Assembly: GCF_009753675.1 (NCBI RefSeq)
Contig: NZ_WQLV01000001.1
Coordinates: forward strand, 720,490-784,489
From: Parasedimentitalea huanghaiensis
GTDB lineage: Bacteria; Pseudomonadota; Alphaproteobacteria; Rhodobacterales; Rhodobacteraceae
Length of the DNA stretch: 64,000 bases
Reading direction: 5' to 3'
In this document: positions 27,954 through 38,332 of the stretch, piece after piece
Layout of the letters: each line of letters opens with the position of its first letter
Position numbering within the stretch: position 1 is the stretch's first letter
Program-made: the position numbers and the translations under genes
Notes under the pieces: model-generated
The model's input: the letters and a program-made list of their open reading frames with translations, nothing else
The model's database searches: none
Told to the model about the DNA's origin: nothing

Positions 27954-29615
27954 TTACACCTCGATCGTTTTTGGACGGCGGCGTTCAAACCACATGACAA
28001 TCATCACACGGGTCACAAAGATCGCAGTGAACACCGAGGTCATGATGCCCAGTCCCAAAGTAATGGCAAAGCCACGTACCGGGCCCGAACCCATGGCGAA
28101 CAGGATCACAGCAGTGATGAATGTGGTCACGTTGGCATCCAAAATAGCACTCAGCGCCTTCGAATAACCTTCCTCGATAGAACGCGCCGGGCCACGGCCC
28201 GCCTTCAGCTCTTCGCGGATCCGTTCAAACACCAGCACGTTGGCATCCACCGCCATACCAACGGTCAACACGATACCAGCAATACCCGGCAGCGTCAGCG
28301 TGCCACCAATCAGGCTCAGCATGCCAAAGATCAACGCGATGTTCAGGATCAGCGCCACGTTGGCAAAGATGCCAAACAGTCCATAGCTAAGAACCATAAA
28401 GACCAGCACTGCGACAAAGGCGACGATGGTTGCGATCTTACCCGCATCGATGCTGTCCTGCCCTAGCTCTGGACCAATGGTCCGTTCTTCCAGAAACTCC
28501 AAACCGGCTGGCAATGCACCTGCACGCAGCAGAACAGCCAAATTGGTGCTTTCCTCGATGGTAAAGTTACCAGTGATGATGCCAGAACCACCCGGAATAT
28601 GCGATTGGATCACAGGGGCCGAAACCACCTCGTCATCCAGAACGATAGCAAAGGGAGATCCGATATTCTCAGCTGTGTAGTCACCAAAACGACGTGCACC
28701 GGATGTGTTGAAACGGAAGTTCACAGCCGGGCGACCGTTCTGGTCAAATGCTGGCTGCGCATCAACCAGATCTTCACCAGTGACAACAGGTGCGGATTCG
28801 ATTGTGAAATAGACGCCTGGTTCATCCAGCGAAGGAACAACCTTGTTGCCTACGCCGGGGTTTGCATCTGCATCTGAACCACGACCTACGACTGGGCTAA
28901 ACGTCAGCTGCGCAGTTGTACCGATGATCTTTTTCAACTCAGACGCAGAGCCGATACCCGGCACCTGGATCAAAATACGATCCGCACCTTGGCGCTGAAT
29001 GGTCGGCTCACGTGTGCCCACCTCGTCAATCCGACGACGCACGATTTCCAGCGACTGACGAACCGTACGATCATCCGAGGCCAGCTTTTCTGCATCAGAC
29101 AGTTGGATCGTCAGAATATCACCATCTGCCGAGGATTCGATGTCCATTGCACCGGCACCGGTCAGACTGGTGACTGGGGTGGCAAGGCCACGCACCAGTT
29201 CCAGAGCCCGGTTCATGCCTTCGGGTTTTGAAATTTTCAGACGAATCTGGTCTTCCGGGCTCGGTTGGCGGCGGAATGTACCCACAGTGGCCCGTTCCGG
29301 GCGCAACGTTTCACGCACTTCAGGCCACATCGCATCCATGCGAGCAGCATAAACATCCGCAACCTTCACCTCGGCCAACAGATGCGCACCACCGCGCAGA
29401 TCCAGCCCAAGGTTCACCAGTGACGATGGCATCCAGGATGGCCACTGATCGACAATTTCCAACCGCTCAGGTGTTTCACCCTTGGCGACTATTTCGATGG
29501 CCGCATCGTTGGCCTGTTCAACACGCGTGTAAAACGCATTTGGCAGGGCAAGCAGCAGGCCGGTCACACAGACCAGCCAAATCAGCACCCTCTTCCAGAG
29601 ATCAATTTGCAGCAT
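27954..29615 (-). CDS. secD: Protein translocase subunit SecD
   Basis: The large subunit of SecDF, 553 aa. N-terminal helix, then the periplasmic P1 domain starting with GLDLRGGAHLLAEV, then six C-terminal helices including GMAVDANVLVFERIREE with the conserved proton-path aspartate. Order yajC-secD-secF on the minus strand is the classic one. The gap to yajC is 33 bp. Confidence 0.96.
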   Translation of the reverse strand: MLQIDLWKRVLIWLVCVTGLLLALPNAFYTRVEQANDAAIEIVAKGETPERLEIVDQWPSWMPSSLVNLGLDLRGGAHLLAEVKVADVYAARMDAMWPEVRETLRPERATVGTFRRQPSPEDQIRLKISKPEGMNRALELVRGLATPVTSLTGAGAMDIESSADGDILTIQLSDAEKLASDDRTVRQSLEIVRRRIDEVGTREPTIQRQGADRILIQVPGIGSASELKKIIGTTAQLTFSPVVGRGSDADANPGVGNKVVPSLDEPGVYFTIESAPVVTGEDLVDAQPAFDQNGRPAVNFRFNTSGARRFGDYTAENIGSPFAIVLDDEVVSAPVIQSHIPGGSGIITGNFTIEESTNLAVLLRAGALPAGLEFLEERTIGPELGQDSIDAGKIATIVAFVAVLVFMVLSYGLFGIFANVALILNIALIFGMLSLIGGTLTLPGIAGIVLTVGMAVDANVLVFERIREELKAGRGPARSIEEGYSKALSAILDANVTTFITAVILFAMGSGPVRGFAITLGLGIMTSVFTAIFVTRVMIVMWFERRRPKTIEV

Positions 29616-29648
29616 TGCCCTGCCTTTATAGTTATTTACGCGAAGCGA

Positions 29649-29933
29649 TTAAGCTGCTGGCTCGGTCTTATTCAAAACCTGAGCAATGGTCGCTTTGACC
29701 ACACGAACTTTGACGCCGTCGGCGATTTCAACTTCGATTTCGCCGTCTTCCTTGACCTTGGCAACCTTGCCGATCAGACCGCCCTGAGTGATCACCTGAT
29801 CCCCACGGCGCAGCGCTTCGATCATCGCCTTGTGCTCTTTCATCTTCTTCTGCTGCGGCCGGATCAGCAACATATACATGATACCAAAGATCAGAATGAG
29901 TGGCAGAAACTGGCCAAGTGCGCCTGCGTCCAT
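29649..29933 (-). CDS. yajC: Preprotein translocase accessory protein YajC
   Basis: 94 residues: one N-terminal membrane helix (LPLILIFGIMYMLLI) followed by the signature RPQQKKMKEH and a small beta-rich cytoplasmic domain (RGDQVITQGGLIGKV). It binds SecDF. AAGGA with seven-base spacing precedes ATG at 29933. First gene of the sec operon, divergent from the MscS gene. Confidence 0.95.
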   Translation of the reverse strand: MDAGALGQFLPLILIFGIMYMLLIRPQQKKMKEHKAMIEALRRGDQVITQGGLIGKVAKVKEDGEIEVEIADGVKVRVVKATIAQVLNKTEPAA

Positions 29934-30123
29934 GGGATATTCCTTTTGTCTGGATCACGCTGGTGTTCAGCGTAAAATTCGCTGGCGAACCTATGCGCTG
30001 AATACCAGCTTTGCAAGGCGAGGCAGACCTTCAAGCTGCTGTAAAAAAAACACCCCCGAAGTTCTGCACAGACTAGCCAGATGCTTTAAGTCGAATATAG
30101 TCGTCATCAAAGGAATTTTGTTG

Positions 30124-31764
30124 ATGATGTCACATATTATACGCGGTCTGTCCTGTTTAGGATTGTGCATCGCGCTGCTCTTCCCTGCCACGGCGCGGGC
30201 TCAATCCACAACACCAGAAAACCAAGCCGCCGAAGTGGCCGCATCAGCGGACGATGGTGTTTTCCGTGCCCCGGTTATTGTCGACGGATCTGAATTGTTC
30301 CTCGTACGAGGATCTACCGCTCTGCCGGGAACCGAACGCGCAGAGATGGTGGCAAGCCGCATCATTGCAGTCGCAGTATCCAACACCTCTGACAAAGTTG
30401 ACATTACCTTCAATTCCGTCGAACTCGGCGAAGAGATCTTGGCTGACGGTGAAATGATCACAATCGTGACCCATGCCGATGCAGAATTGGAGCAATTGGA
30501 GCCTGCGGTGCTCACCAAGCTCCAGGGCGATGCTATTCGTCAGGCTATTCTTGCATATCGTACAGCAAGAACCAAAGAAGCCCGTTTGCATTCCATTGTT
30601 GTGGTAGCAGCTTGGACGCTTGCATTCATTGTACTCACATCCCTGATTTTCTGGCTTCGGCGGCGCCTCAAAATCCTGATCAACACCCTGGTTCACCGGC
30701 ATTTCGCCTCCGTCGAAAGCGCAACAAATTCCCATGTTCAGGCGGACGCCATCGCTGCCCTGATCCGTTTTGGCGTGAATTTTGTACTGTTTTCAATCTT
30801 GTTTCTCGGCATCTACTATTACTTGTCCCTGATCCTTCTGTCGTTTGCCGAAACCCGATATGTCGCCCAAATTCTGCTGACCTATGTTACCAAACCGGTC
30901 CTGAATATCCTGATCGGATTTTTCTTATACATTCCCAATCTGATCACATTGGCCATCATTGCTTTTATCACCTCTTACATCATCAAGGGCCTGCGGGTGT
31001 TCTTTGATGCCGTGGAGGCAGGCACCTTTGTGATTGGTGATTTTGAACGCCATTGGGTCAACCCCACCTTCAACATTGTGCGCGTGCTGCTGATATTGAT
31101 AGCGATCGTGTTTGCCTTTCCCTACATGCCGGGCTCAGATTCAGCGGCATTTCAGGGCCTGACACTGCTGGTTGGCGCCATGTTGTCCTTGGGTGCCAAT
31201 TCCGTCGTCAGCAACATCCTGTCAGGTCTGTTCGTTATCTATCGCCGCTCCACCAGCATCGGTGACCGCATTAAGATCGGCGAGCATACAGGCGACGTGG
31301 TGCAGATCAAACTGATGGAAACCCACCTGAAATCGATCAAGAACGAGCTGATCTCTATTCCCAACGCGCAACTGCTTAATTCCGAGGTGATCAACTACTC
31401 TAAGAAAATCGACGGCAACGGCTTGCTGCTGCACACCACCGTCGGCATCGGGTATGAGGAAACACCAGCCAAGATAGAGGCCATGCTGATCGAGGCCGCC
31501 CGACGCACCAAAGACCTGAAAACCCGCCCTGCACCCTTTGTGCTGTGGGCCGGGTTGGCGGACTACGCGATCAACTACCAGATCAACGCCTACACCACCC
31601 GAGGCACCTCTATCCCGCGCATCAAGTCTGACTTGCACAAGCACATCGTCGCGGTGTTCAACGAAAACAAAGTTCAGATCATGACGCCAAGTTACATCGC
31701 TGATACTGAAGAACCGAAGATCGCCGAGAATGAATGGGATGGCGAGTTGGCCACGAAAAACTAA
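30124..31764 (+). CDS. Mechanosensitive ion channel, MscS family
   Basis: Opens under membrane tension to release solutes. ATG 30124 (LMMSHIIRG context) follows AAAGGA; a frame from 29830 runs upstream over the yajC antisense and is rejected. Signal peptide to about residue 26, a periplasmic domain of about 120 residues, then several helices and the MscS pore/beta domain. GDRIKIGEHTGDVVQIKLM and NAQLLNSEVINYSK are typical of that domain. At 546 aa it is longer than E. coli MscS (about 286 aa), like the extended YnaI/MscM-type relatives. Confidence 0.88.
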   Translation: MMSHIIRGLSCLGLCIALLFPATARAQSTTPENQAAEVAASADDGVFRAPVIVDGSELFLVRGSTALPGTERAEMVASRIIAVAVSNTSDKVDITFNSVELGEEILADGEMITIVTHADAELEQLEPAVLTKLQGDAIRQAILAYRTARTKEARLHSIVVVAAWTLAFIVLTSLIFWLRRRLKILINTLVHRHFASVESATNSHVQADAIAALIRFGVNFVLFSILFLGIYYYLSLILLSFAETRYVAQILLTYVTKPVLNILIGFFLYIPNLITLAIIAFITSYIIKGLRVFFDAVEAGTFVIGDFERHWVNPTFNIVRVLLILIAIVFAFPYMPGSDSAAFQGLTLLVGAMLSLGANSVVSNILSGLFVIYRRSTSIGDRIKIGEHTGDVVQIKLMETHLKSIKNELISIPNAQLLNSEVINYSKKIDGNGLLLHTTVGIGYEETPAKIEAMLIEAARRTKDLKTRPAPFVLWAGLADYAINYQINAYTTRGTSIPRIKSDLHKHIVAVFNENKVQIMTPSYIADTEEPKIAENEWDGELATKN

Positions 31765-31769
31765 GGGCC

Positions 31770-31822
31770 GCGCCTGACCTTGGGTGGGCGCAAAGCGCCT
31801 TCCCGGGAGGAAGGTCAGGCGC
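31770..31822. repeat. Nested palindrome, REP-like, before serS
   Basis: GCGCCTGACCTT (31770-31781) and AAGGTCAGGCGC (31811-31822) are a perfect 12-bp inverted repeat enclosing a further GGCGC-AAA-GCGCC hairpin. It begins six bases after the MscS stop codon. No T run. It resembles a repetitive extragenic palindrome or a protective 3' structure. No second copy was noticed in the window. Confidence 0.55.
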
Positions 31823-32013
31823 TGCCCGGCCTGCGGCCGAGCCAAACAGATGCAGTACGCAACACCCACCGCGCGCCCATCTCACCCCATCTTAACTCCC
31901 CAGTGCCAAATTCCCTCACCCGATGCGTGAAGCCTTCTCCTCCCCTTCCCCTTTGCTCGCTGCTACGGCATATGGTTAGCCAATGATTCAAAACCGTCCA
32001 AGGAGACGACCCC

Positions 32014-33306
32014 ATGCATGACATTCGCGCGATCCGTGAGAACCCTGCCGATTTCGACGCCGCTCTGGCGCGGCGTGGGGATGCGGGCATGTCATCTGAA
32101 ATTCTGGCGCTGGACACCGCCCGCCGGGGCAAAATCCAATCGGCCGAATCCGCTCAGGCTGAACAGAAGAAGGCCAGTAAAGAAGTTGGCGCAGCCAAAG
32201 GCCGTGGTGACGACGTCGAGTTCGAACGCCTACGCGCTCTGGTGTCTGAAAAAAAGGCCGAAGTCGCAGCGATGCAGACCGAGGCCAAAGAACTGGACGC
32301 CCAGCTGACCGACATGCTGGCTCGAATCCCTAACCTGCCTGCCGCAGATGTGCCCGAAGGCGCGGATGAGGATGACAACGTTGAGGTCAGCCGCTGGGGT
32401 ACCCCAGTAGATCTACCATTTGCAGCAAAAGAACATTTTGACATCACTGGTGTCACCGCCTCGATGGATTTCGATACCGGCGCAAAACTGTCTGGTAGCC
32501 GTTTTGTTGTACTTAAGGCTGCAGTCGCACGGATTCACCGCGCGCTCAGCCAGTTCATGATCGACACCCACGTAGACAAGAACGGGCTGACCGAGGTCAA
32601 CACTCCGGTGCTGGTGCGTGACGAAGCTATGTATGGCACAGATAAGTTGCCGAAATTTGGTGAAGATAGCTATCAGACCACCAATGGCTGGTGGCTGATC
32701 CCCACATCCGAAGTTCCGCTGACTTATTCGGTGGCCGAAGGTGTTCTGGATGAAAGCGTTCTGCCAATCCGCATGACAGCCCATTCACTGTGTTTCCGAT
32801 CCGAAGCTGGGTCTGCCGGGCGTGACACATCAGGCATGCTGCGCCAGCACCAGTTTGAAAAGGTCGAAATGGTCTCGGTCACCCATCCCGACACATCCGA
32901 CGACGAGCAAAAACGTATGCTGCGCTGTGCCGAGGACCTGCTGGAGCAATTGGGCGTGCCCTACCGCACCGTGCTGCTGTGCACCGGCGATATGGGCTTT
33001 GGTGCGCGGCGCACCTATGACATCGAGGCCTGGTTGCCGGGTCAGAACGCCTATCGTGAAATCTCGTCCGTATCGACCACTGGCGAATTTCAAGCGCGCC
33101 GAATGTCCGCCCGTTTCAAGCCATCTGAGGGTGGCAAGCCCGAGTTTGTACACACGCTGAACGGTTCAGGCCTCGCAGTGGGGCGTTGCTTGATTGCAGT
33201 ACTGGAAAACGGTCAGCAAGAAGATGGTTCCGTCACTCTGCCAGAGGTTTTGGCACCCTATCTGGGTGGTAAGACAACTCTCACCGCCGACGGTACATTG
33301 GTCTAA
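32014..33306 (+). CDS. serS: Serine--tRNA ligase
   Basis: Charges tRNA-Ser. Class II synthetase with the N-terminal coiled-coil arm (residues about 30-105, rich in Ala/Glu/Lys) and the catalytic core: motif 2 around [20 protein letters not shown] and motif 3 [16 protein letters not shown]. 430 aa, normal. The [10 protein letters not shown] start is conserved. RBS AAGGAG lies upstream. A 10-bp hairpin follows the stop. Confidence 0.96.
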   Translation: MHDIRAIRENPADFDAALARRGDAGMSSEILALDTARRGKIQSAESAQAEQKKASKEVGAAKGRGDDVEFERLRALVSEKKAEVAAMQTEAKELDAQLTDMLARIPNLPAADVPEGADEDDNVEVSRWGTPVDLPFAAKEHFDITGVTASMDFDTGAKLSGSRFVVLKAAVARIHRALSQFMIDTHVDKNGLTEVNTPVLVRDEAMYGTDKLPKFGEDSYQTTNGWWLIPTSEVPLTYSVAEGVLDESVLPIRMTAHSLCFRSEAGSAGRDTSGMLRQHQFEKVEMVSVTHPDTSDDEQKRMLRCAEDLLEQLGVPYRTVLLCTGDMGFGARRTYDIEAWLPGQNAYREISSVSTTGEFQARRMSARFKPSEGGKPEFVHTLNGSGLAVGRCLIAVLENGQQEDGSVTLPEVLAPYLGGKTTLTADGTLV

Positions 33307-33312
33307 CGGATT

Positions 33313-33334
33313 GGCCCGGCAGCACTGCCGGGCC
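33313..33334 (+). terminator. Hairpin after serS
   Basis: GGCCCGGCAG and CTGCCGGGCC pair perfectly across a two-base loop, six bases after the serS stop. It has no T tract but sits between two convergent genes and may stop both. Confidence 0.55.
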
Positions 33335-33344
33335 TCCATTGGTC

Positions 33345-34310
33345 TCACTTGGGGAACGGCACCAATCGGTTCTGTTCCTCATCCCACAGCTTTAGCCCAA
33401 GAGCCCGGACTGCTTCCGGGAATTTGATCCGCCGAGGGGCGACTTCGGGCGGAAGACTGTGATGGCATTTGCGCAGTCGGTATGACGGTATACGTGAATT
33501 CAGGTGGTGGATGTCGTGTAGCGTGATGCAGGCAACGGCCATGTCAAAGAACCAGCCAAAGTCCAGACAAGACGACCCCTGAATAGCCGCAACATGGGGG
33601 TCCAGATCCGGGCGGCGATCCCAATATGTGTCCTCAAAATTATGCTGCAGATACACCAGGAACACTCCAATCATCCCACCAAGGAATGAAAAACCCAGCC
33701 AGATCCACAATCCGAGCACGCCAGCCAGTTGGTAAATGATAGTCAGGTATATCAGTATCGCCAGATTGTGCAGGAGCACGCCCATAATTCCAAACTTCAA
33801 CGTATTCTTAGGCCAACGGTAGCGAATGAAATAAGTAAAGGCCGACCCAAGTGGCACCAGCACAAAGGGATTCCGGTACAACCGATAGAACAACCGCTGC
33901 CAAAATCCCGCCTGCTGCCATTCAGACAGTGTCATGGTGTTGATTTCGCCGGTCTCGCGATGCTCCAGATTGCCGATATTGGCGTGGTGCAGGTTATGGT
34001 TCTGCTTCATCACCTCAAAAGGTGCAAAGGTGAAGGGGGAGAGCACATGGCCGGCAATTTCATTCTGGCGTCGCGTTTCAAACAGGGAATTGTGGCCAGT
34101 GTCATGTTGCAACACATAGAGCCGCACCGCTGCGAAGGCATTTATAATCCCGGCAGGGACCATCAGGTACCATTGGTCCGAAAATTGGATGGCCAGCGTT
34201 AATGACAGAAAATAGACGGCAAAAGTTCCAAAATAGCTCAGCGAGGCAAGCCTATTGTCCTTGTCACAATATTGGCGTGTGTATGCTCTCAGATCCATGC
34301 GTAATTCCAT
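33345..34310 (-). CDS. Fatty acid desaturase
   Basis: Membrane di-iron desaturase that puts double bonds into acyl chains. It has the three histidine boxes of the acyl-lipid type: HDTGH (69-73), HNLHH (105-109) and HDIHH (265-269). Hydrophobic stretches between the boxes fit four membrane crossings. 321 aa. The regiospecificity cannot be read from sequence; beta-carotene hydroxylase-type relatives share the same motifs. MDLRAY, four codons in, is an alternative start. Confidence 0.87.
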   Translation of the reverse strand: MELRMDLRAYTRQYCDKDNRLASLSYFGTFAVYFLSLTLAIQFSDQWYLMVPAGIINAFAAVRLYVLQHDTGHNSLFETRRQNEIAGHVLSPFTFAPFEVMKQNHNLHHANIGNLEHRETGEINTMTLSEWQQAGFWQRLFYRLYRNPFVLVPLGSAFTYFIRYRWPKNTLKFGIMGVLLHNLAILIYLTIIYQLAGVLGLWIWLGFSFLGGMIGVFLVYLQHNFEDTYWDRRPDLDPHVAAIQGSSCLDFGWFFDMAVACITLHDIHHLNSRIPSYRLRKCHHSLPPEVAPRRIKFPEAVRALGLKLWDEEQNRLVPFPK

Positions 34311-34450
34311 AAGTATGTATTGTGACGCCCCAATGAAAACAGGGTGCAGTTAATTCGCTTAAAATCTAATATTCCTTTGCATTGGAACAAGAGGCAAGCC
34401 CCTCAAAAATATAGGGTGCAAACAAAGTGGACTGAACTTCCAAAATACAA

Positions 34451-34476
34451 AAAGGCGACCTCAGAGTGCCGCCTTT
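34451..34476 (-). terminator. Intrinsic terminator after der
   Basis: On the minus strand AAAGGCG and CGCCTTT flank a 12-base loop with extra pairing, followed by TTTGTATT. It ends the yfgM-like/bamB/der transcript. Confidence 0.65.
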
Positions 34477-34505
34477 TCACGTCTTGCCCGTTCAAGTGGC
34501 TAAAG

Positions 34506-35975
34506 CTAGCCGCGTTGAGGTCCTTTTAGGTGTTTCCTCAACTTGCTTGGCGGTGCCTTTTTACGCCCTTTAAAGGGATTTTTGTCGTTCTGTGACCGCA
34601 GTGTCAGCCGGATCGGAGTGCCCGGCATGTCAAAGTCCTGGCGCAGCCCATTGACCAGATACCGCTTATAGCTTTCTGGCATTTTATCTGGGTGAGAGCA
34701 CATCACAACAAATCCCGGTGGCCGGGTTTTGGCTTGGGTCATATAGCGCAACTTGATGCGCTTTCCCTGCGGTGCGGGTGGTGGATGCTGCTCTAACATG
34801 CCAACCAACCAGCGATTTAGGGCCGCGGTTGGTACCCGGCGGTTCCAAACATCATGCGCTCTCATGATCGCCTGTTGCAGGCGGTCTAATCCGCGGCCGG
34901 TTTTAGCTGATACCGTGATCAATGGAGCACCACGTAACTGTGGTAAGAGGCGAGTGAACGCTTCTTTGAGATCGCGCAGTTTTTCCTGCTTGTTCTCTTC
35001 GATATCCCATTTATTGACCGCAACAACCACTGCGCGGCCCTCTCGCTCAGCCAGATCCGCAATCCGCAAATCTTGTTGTTCAAAGGGAATATCGGCGTCC
35101 AGCAAAACGACAACCACCTCGGCAAACTTCACGGCACGCAGACCATCAGAAACTGAAAGTTTCTCCAGCTTTTCCTGTACCTTGGCCTTCTTTCGCATGC
35201 CGGCGGTATCGAAGATCCGCATCGGCACCCCATCCCACTCCATGCGCAGGCTGATAGCATCACGAGTAATCCCGGCCTCGGGGCCAGTCAAAAGGCGTTC
35301 CTCCCCCAGGATCTGATTGATCAGGGTAGATTTGCCTGCATTGGGGCGCCCCACCACTGCCACTTGCAGTGGCTTGGCCGTCGTGGGCACTGGTACGGTG
35401 TAATTCTCTTCGTCGTCGTCATCACCTTCATCCAGATCGACGTCGGTTTCTGGCGTGTCCTGAACAGCCTGCGCCTCAAATTGGTCGGCCAATGGCATCA
35501 GCTGTACATAGAGATCATTCAGACCTTCGCCATGCTCAGCCGAAAGACGGATCGGCTCGCCCAATCCCAAGTTATAAGCTTCGATCACACCTGCATCTGC
35601 AGCTGCGCCTTCGCCCTTGTTCGCGGCTAAAACAACATTTGCAGACTTTTTGCGCAGAATGTCAGCGAACATTTCATCCAGCGGCGTCACCCCGGCGCGG
35701 GCGTCAATCATGAACAGGCAGATATCCGCCATTTCGACAGCGCGCTCGGTCAGTCGGCGCATACGCCCCTGCAGCGAATCATCGGTGGCATCTTCCAGAC
35801 CGGCCGTATCGATCACGGTAAACCGCAAGTCAGCCAGACGGGCCTCCCCTTCGCGCAGATCCCGCGTAACACCAGGCTGATCATCGACCAGCGCCAGCTT
35901 TTTACCAACAAGACGGTTAAACAGGGTGGATTTGCCCACATTTGGGCGGCCCACGATGGCGAGGGTGAAGGACAT
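34506..35975 (-). CDS. der: Ribosome biogenesis GTPase Der (EngA)
   Basis: GTPase with two tandem G domains needed for 50S assembly. G domain 1: [23 protein letters not shown] domain 2: [26 protein letters not shown]. The C-terminal KH-like domain ends in a basic tail ([16 protein letters not shown]). An acidic linker ([14 protein letters not shown]) joins the G domains. 489 aa. It follows bamB on the same strand, the usual arrangement. Confidence 0.96.
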   Translation of the reverse strand: MSFTLAIVGRPNVGKSTLFNRLVGKKLALVDDQPGVTRDLREGEARLADLRFTVIDTAGLEDATDDSLQGRMRRLTERAVEMADICLFMIDARAGVTPLDEMFADILRKKSANVVLAANKGEGAAADAGVIEAYNLGLGEPIRLSAEHGEGLNDLYVQLMPLADQFEAQAVQDTPETDVDLDEGDDDDEENYTVPVPTTAKPLQVAVVGRPNAGKSTLINQILGEERLLTGPEAGITRDAISLRMEWDGVPMRIFDTAGMRKKAKVQEKLEKLSVSDGLRAVKFAEVVVVLLDADIPFEQQDLRIADLAEREGRAVVVAVNKWDIEENKQEKLRDLKEAFTRLLPQLRGAPLITVSAKTGRGLDRLQQAIMRAHDVWNRRVPTAALNRWLVGMLEQHPPPAPQGKRIKLRYMTQAKTRPPGFVVMCSHPDKMPESYKRYLVNGLRQDFDMPGTPIRLTLRSQNDKNPFKGRKKAPPSKLRKHLKGPQRG

Positions 35976-36023
35976 CGGATAAACTTTCAGCGGTTCAGAT
36001 GCGCCCCATAGCGCATCCTGGCG

Positions 36024-37340
36024 TCAACGGAAAGCGTGCAATTCACCTTTTGTCGACACAACATAAAGAGTTTTGCCCACCACAATTGGTGCTGTCGTGG
36101 CGCCAGCAGGTACTTCAACCGTCCGCTGGAGGTTGCCATTTTCGGGATTATACAAGCGCAGCAGCCCATCGTTAGACGCCACAATGACATTTCCGCCAGC
36201 GAGAACCGGCCCATAGTGAGCGACAATTTCTCCGCGTTTTCCAGGTTTGGTTTTCAGATATCCGGGAAGGGTAACAGCCCAGATCACTTCGCCCGTGTTC
36301 GCATCAAGACGGAGCAGGCGCCCTAGGTCACTCACCTGAAACAGACTACCACCCGCAGGCCAAACAGGTCCCAGCGCACCTTCGCGCGTGGTCCAGATCC
36401 GGCTGCCATCATCAACGTCAAAGGCTGCGGTGCGGCCAGAATGGTTCCCCACATAAGCGCGCTTACCAACAATCACCGGGCCACCAGTGACATCGCCAAT
36501 CCGCGCCGTCGAATGGCCAACTCGCTTGCCTGCGACACTCGCACTCCACCGGCGCAGCCCGCCATTGCGGAATGTTGCAGTCAGATCACCCGATCCAAAA
36601 GCAAAAATCGCCAAATCAGAGGTAAAGACAGGAGCAGGTGCACCCAACACATTGGAGGCGCTGGGTGTCCCCGATATTTGCCAGGCAATGCGACCATCTT
36701 TGGTGTTAACCGCCCAACCGGTATCGTCACCAGCTGCCAGATATACCAAGCCCCCACCAATGCTGGGTTGGCCCGATCCAGTGGCTTCCAGTTTTTGACG
36801 CCAGATCTGCTTGCCGCTTTTTGCCTCCAACGCCGTCAGAACACCGTAACCTGAAGAAACGTAGAGAACACCTTCATGATAGGCCATCCCGCCACCGGTC
36901 GAAGACCCATCAGGAGAGGGAATGATCTCGGTTTTCCAAAGCACCTGTCCAGACGGAGAAACAGCGGAAACTTGCACGTCGCTGTCTAATGTGTAAATCC
37001 GCCCGTCCCCGAATACAGGTGTCGCGGTAATACGTTGGCGGCGTTCGTCGCCATTGCCAATTGAAACTGACCAGATCCGCTGGGGTGTCGCGCTAAGGGC
37101 TGGGTGGGCAGTACGATAGGCTTCGATACCATGGCTCTGTGGCCAGGCCGCATTTGCGGTTTGCTGCGACAAATTGATGGCGCGAGATTGATTCTCGATA
37201 CGCCCAGTGTTGCCTTCACGTATATCTTCACGCTGTCCCTGCAGAATGACTTCGGGGTCTTTACAGGCGGTAAGTGTCAGCAGCAAAGCGCCGCCAAGCA
37301 GGGCTATCCCTGCCCTAGAGGTGGATATTGCTGCTGTCAT
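36024..37340 (-). CDS. bamB: Outer membrane assembly lipoprotein BamB
   Basis: Eight-bladed PQQ-like beta-propeller of the BAM complex that inserts beta-barrel proteins. Lipobox LTLTAC (residues about 21-26) after a hydrophobic stretch. Repeated propeller motifs such as VYLAAGDDTGWAVNTKDGRI and KSGKQIWRQKL are visible. 438 aa. It lies between the yfgM-like gene and der, as in many proteobacteria. Confidence 0.92.
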   Translation of the reverse strand: MTAAISTSRAGIALLGGALLLTLTACKDPEVILQGQREDIREGNTGRIENQSRAINLSQQTANAAWPQSHGIEAYRTAHPALSATPQRIWSVSIGNGDERRQRITATPVFGDGRIYTLDSDVQVSAVSPSGQVLWKTEIIPSPDGSSTGGGMAYHEGVLYVSSGYGVLTALEAKSGKQIWRQKLEATGSGQPSIGGGLVYLAAGDDTGWAVNTKDGRIAWQISGTPSASNVLGAPAPVFTSDLAIFAFGSGDLTATFRNGGLRRWSASVAGKRVGHSTARIGDVTGGPVIVGKRAYVGNHSGRTAAFDVDDGSRIWTTREGALGPVWPAGGSLFQVSDLGRLLRLDANTGEVIWAVTLPGYLKTKPGKRGEIVAHYGPVLAGGNVIVASNDGLLRLYNPENGNLQRTVEVPAGATTAPIVVGKTLYVVSTKGELHAFR

Positions 37341-37399
37341 TGCCCTGCCCTGTCTTCTTCCAATTCACTCACCTGCATAACCATTTACATGGTCTTCGG

Positions 37400-38071
37400 T
37401 CACCCCTGAGAGGGTGACTCAACTTCCAGCTTACCGCCAAGAGCTACAATCACTTGGCGAGCCCGGTCTTGCAAGTCTGCACGAACCTCGGCGTCTTCAA
37501 TAATGGCACGCAACCGAGTAATTGCCGCCTCGACATCACTTTCAGCAATGTCGATCAATGCCAGTTGTTCCTGTGCCAACAGGCGCAAAGGCGCCCCAGG
37601 CTGTGAAAGCGCTTCATATTGTAGCCGTCGGTCCTGAACGGATAGCGTATCGTGCTGCAATGCCAACGCCTTATAAGTGGCAGTATGACGGTAGATCAGC
37701 GGCAGATCTCCGTTGCGAGCAACTTCACCTAGCAAAGCAACCGCAGCTTCAGACTGATCAGAATTGGCCAAGGCCCCGGCCTCCAGCATTTTTAGAATGG
37801 CATCACCGCCAGGTGTCTCTGCCGTTACTGTCGCCAGTGACTCGGCACGCTTACCGGTATCATTTTCAGCCAGTGCCGCGATAATAGAATCCCCAAGAGC
37901 CTCTGCAGACGCAGTCGTGCGGGCCTGGTCGAACTCACGATAAGCGGCACCGCCCACTATAACAGCCACCACAACACCGCCTATCCAGCCGTACCGTTTG
38001 AGGGCCAGGAACATACGGTCGCGACGAACCTCTTCGGTTACCTCGTCGATAAAACTGTCAGCGTCGCTCAT
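37400..38071 (-). CDS. YfgM-like tetratricopeptide membrane protein
   Basis: 223 residues with a single membrane anchor (WIGGVVVAVIVGGAAY, residues about 29-44) after an acidic cytoplasmic start, then periplasmic TPR-like helices rich in Ala/Leu. YfgM partners the Sec translocon and chaperones in E. coli; position before bamB supports the same family. ATG 38071 follows AGGGA; the longer frame to 38098 is not supported. Confidence 0.82.
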   Translation of the reverse strand: MSDADSFIDEVTEEVRRDRMFLALKRYGWIGGVVVAVIVGGAAYREFDQARTTASAEALGDSIIAALAENDTGKRAESLATVTAETPGGDAILKMLEAGALANSDQSEAAVALLGEVARNGDLPLIYRHTATYKALALQHDTLSVQDRRLQYEALSQPGAPLRLLAQEQLALIDIAESDVEAAITRLRAIIEDAEVRADLQDRARQVIVALGGKLEVESPSQG

Positions 38072-38210
38072 CAATTCGTCCCTGATATGCCCGGACAACG
38101 CCGGGGAGTTTGTCTCTTTTGCCTCTCATACAGCGCCTTAAGGCCCAAGCCAAGTGGCGCAATCATCTAGCCATGAAGACAAAGTCGAAAAGAAAAGCAA
38201 GAAATGTGAT

Positions 38211-38228
38211 CTAAACTACTTAGTTTAG
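38211..38228. promoter_or_regulatory. 18-bp palindrome in front of the RND efflux operon
   Basis: CTAAACTA-CT-TAGTTTAG: two perfect 8-base arms with a 2-base spacer. Three bases downstream begins a plausible -35 (TGGACA, 38231-38236), and a -10 (TATGAC, 38253-38258) follows with a 16-base spacer. The layout is that of a TetR/MarR-type repressor site just upstream of a promoter. No regulator gene is adjacent. Confidence 0.5.
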
Positions 38229-38332
38229 AGTGGACAATGCTTATATGCGTCCTATGACTCTGCACCCAATGATCCGCAGGGATCTTATTTTCGAGCCCAA
38301 TTGGGCCACCAATGACTTGAGAAGGACCCAAG

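Noticed and set aside
29830..30123. Upstream extension of the MscS frame
   Set aside because: Would overlap yajC and its promoter; the signal peptide and ribosome binding site place the start at 30124.
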